A program made the translations under genes and the position numbers. The notes beneath the pieces are model-generated. The model was not told the origin of the DNA. It made no database searches and saw only the letters and a list, made by a program, of their open reading frames with translations. DNA of 59,011 nt from CAYORM01 sp964406375. GTDB taxonomy: Bacteria; Pseudomonadota; Alphaproteobacteria; DSM-16000; Inquilinaceae. Each line of letters opens with the position of its first letter. Position 1 is the stretch's first letter. The stretch lies in NCBI GenBank assembly GCA_964406375.1, contig CAYORM010000014.1, positions 1-59,011 of the forward strand, in the 5' to 3' direction. This document shows, piece after piece, positions 57,973 to 59,011 of the stretch.

Positions 57973-58509
57973 TCAGGCCGCGGCCAGATGAGTCTCGGCG
58001 TCGAGCGTCACGGCCACCGCATGGATGACCGAGGCGATGCGGACGACCGCCTGCACGACATCCTTGCCGACGCCCTTCTTGGCGACGGTCTTCTCGTGGC
58101 TGTCCATGCACATACCGCAGCCATTGATGGCCGAGACGGCGATCGAGAACAGCTCGAAATCAATGTGGTCGACGCCGGGATTGGCGATCGCGTTCATCCG
58201 CAGCTTAGCCGGCAGCGTCGCATAGGACGGCTCGGAGACCAGGTGCACGAAGCGGTAATAGATGTTGTTCATGCCCATCAGCGCGGCCGCGGTCTTCGCG
58301 GCGTTCTGCGCCTCGGGCGACAGCTTCTCGGCCGCGGCTGCGGCGATGGCCGCCGTCAGATCGGCATTGCGCGAGGCCAGGGCCGAGGCGAGCGCCGAGC
58401 CCCAGATCTGCTGCGGGGTCAGTTCAGGCTGCGACAGGACGGAACCGAGGTTGAGCCGCAGATCCTTGGCATAATCGGGCAGCCGTGCCTTGATATCGTC
58501 GATGGTCAT
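57973..58509 (-). CDS. ahpD: Alkyl hydroperoxidase AhpD
   Basis: A 178-residue peroxidase of the carboxymuconolactone decarboxylase family. The active site is NGCGMCMDSHEKTVAKKGVG, with Cys131 and Cys134 as the redox pair and His138 as proton relay; Glu119 precedes it in FELFSIAVSAI. In mycobacteria AhpD passes electrons to AhpC. It follows ahpC on the same strand, 82 bases downstream, with a strong hairpin between. Full length matches the family. Confidence 0.94.
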   Translation of the reverse strand: MTIDDIKARLPDYAKDLRLNLGSVLSQPELTPQQIWGSALASALASRNADLTAAIAAAAAEKLSPEAQNAAKTAAALMGMNNIYYRFVHLVSEPSYATLPAKLRMNAIANPGVDHIDFELFSIAVSAINGCGMCMDSHEKTVAKKGVGKDVVQAVVRIASVIHAVAVTLDAETHLAAA

Positions 58510-58531
58510 GATGGTCCTTCGGTAAAGACGC

Positions 58532-58554
58532 GGGGCGGGGCTTGGCCCCGCCCC
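58532..58554 (-). terminator. Hairpin between ahpC and ahpD
   Basis: GGGGCGGGGC and GCCCCGCCCC form a perfect 10-base GC stem with a 3-base loop, centred in the 82-base gap. It lacks a T-run, so it may only partly terminate or may protect the ahpC message, giving more AhpC than AhpD. Confidence 0.65.
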
Positions 58555-58591
58555 CGCCGGATGGGCCGGCTGCGCCGGGTCGTGACCCGGG

Positions 58592-59011
58592 TCAGGCAGC
58601 CTGCAGGGTCTGCTCGCCCTTCTGCCAGTTGCAGGGGCAGAGCTCGTCCGTCTGCAGCGCGTCGAGCACGCGCAGCACCTCGTTCGGGTTGCGGCCGACC
58701 GACAGATCGTTGACCGAAACGAAACGGATCACATTGTCCGGATCGACGATGAAGGTGGCGCGCAGGCAGACGCCTTCGGCCTTGTCGAGGATGCCGAGCG
58801 CCTCGGACAGCTCGCGCTTGATGTCGGCGAGCATCGGGAACGGAAGATCCTTCAGATCCTCGTGATTCTGGCGCCAGGCGAGATGGACGTACTCGCTGTC
58901 GGTCGAAACGCCGTAGACGACCGCATCGCGATCGGCGAAGTCGCCGTTCAGCTTGCCGAACGCCGCGATCTCGGTCGGGCAGACGAAGGTGAAGTCCTTG
59001 GGCCAGAAGAA
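58592..59011 (-). CDS. ahpC: Peroxiredoxin AhpC, 5' end outside window
   Basis: The C-terminal 139 residues of a two-cysteine peroxiredoxin that reduces hydroperoxides. The first visible residues FFWPKDFTFVCPTEIAAFGK include the peroxidatic cysteine (VCPTE), followed by VYGVSTDSEYVHLAWRQ and ADIKRELSEALGILDKAEG. The resolving cysteines are in TDELCPCNWQKGEQTL near the end. This CPCNW tail is typical of the AhpE/AhpC group that pairs with AhpD rather than AhpF. The N-terminal part and any OxyR gene lie beyond position 59011. Confidence 0.95.
   Translation of the reverse strand, partial: FFWPKDFTFVCPTEIAAFGKLNGDFADRDAVVYGVSTDSEYVHLAWRQNHEDLKDLPFPMLADIKRELSEALGILDKAEGVCLRATFIVDPDNVIRFVSVNDLSVGRNPNEVLRVLDALQTDELCPCNWQKGEQTLQAA

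Noticed and set aside
1..59011. tRNA or rRNA genes, CRISPR arrays, insertion sequences, integrases, phage genes or att sites.
   Set aside because: None seen: no clover-leaf or rRNA segments, no regularly spaced repeats, no transposase or integrase motifs in any convincing frame.

Overview
This window is about 59 kb of high-GC, densely coded bacterial chromosome. I read it as an alphaproteobacterium, probably Rhodospirillales-like, but I cannot name a genus. The pointers are a GapR (DUF2312) nucleoid protein, DUF1244, DUF2076, homospermidine synthase, the infA-maf-RNase E/G-yacG block, ZapE, a short mitofilin-like protein and many GTG/TTG starts. I see no rRNA, tRNA, CRISPR array, insertion sequence, integrase or phage gene. 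Apart from the lower-GC autotransporter passenger (about 31.9-33.7 kb) nothing looks recently acquired.

Layout. 0-5.4 kb: a YejABE-type peptide importer with two tandem binding proteins, cut at the left edge. 5.6-8.6 kb: molybdate importer modABC plus a ModE-like DNA-binding domain. 8.6-9.9 kb: ECF sigma factor and membrane anti-sigma factor. 10-14.4 kb: six membrane or envelope genes (Bax-inhibitor-1, DUF2076, DedA, ExoD, CNNM-CBS, a small membrane protein). 14.5-16.4 kb: tyrosine phosphatase, glutathione transferase, GapR, DUF1244. 16.4-22.9 kb: a minus-strand sugar-acid operon (galactonate-dehydratase-like enolase, SDR dehydrogenase, ribose-type ABC importer, DgoR-like repressor) with an operator-like repeat in front. 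23-28 kb: LpxO-like hydroxylase, metallo-beta-lactamase-fold hydrolase, glycerate 2-kinase, pyruvate kinase, an NTF2-like protein. 28-33.7 kb: DacB carboxypeptidase, L,D-transpeptidase, a large autotransporter. 34.3-39.2 kb: homospermidine synthase, zapE, infA, maf, RNase E/G, yacG. 39.2-41.3 kb: a TPR protein and a formyltransferase.

The most unusual part is 41.5-57.8 kb, which is rich in uncharacterised envelope proteins. It holds three paralogues of a four-helix membrane family (DUF6524-like), a mitofilin-like protein, an orphan HlyD-type adaptor with small membrane partners, and an Mla-like lipid-transport locus. In that locus the ATPase (MlaF) and permease (MlaE) are one polypeptide, no MCE/MlaD gene is present, and MlaA seems to lack a lipidation cysteine. 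Next to it is a tightly coupled five-gene operon: a Cache-like sensor without output domain, a Cache-HAMP-MFS fusion, an ABC_sub_bind-type periplasmic binding protein, and two small membrane proteins, with no ABC ATPase or permease. The Mla-like locus and this operon are my best candidates for undescribed systems.

The right edge is an ahpC-ahpD peroxide-defence operon, cut inside ahpC, with a strong hairpin between the genes and a long hairpin after ahpD. All family assignments are from sequence recognition by eye; no database search was run.
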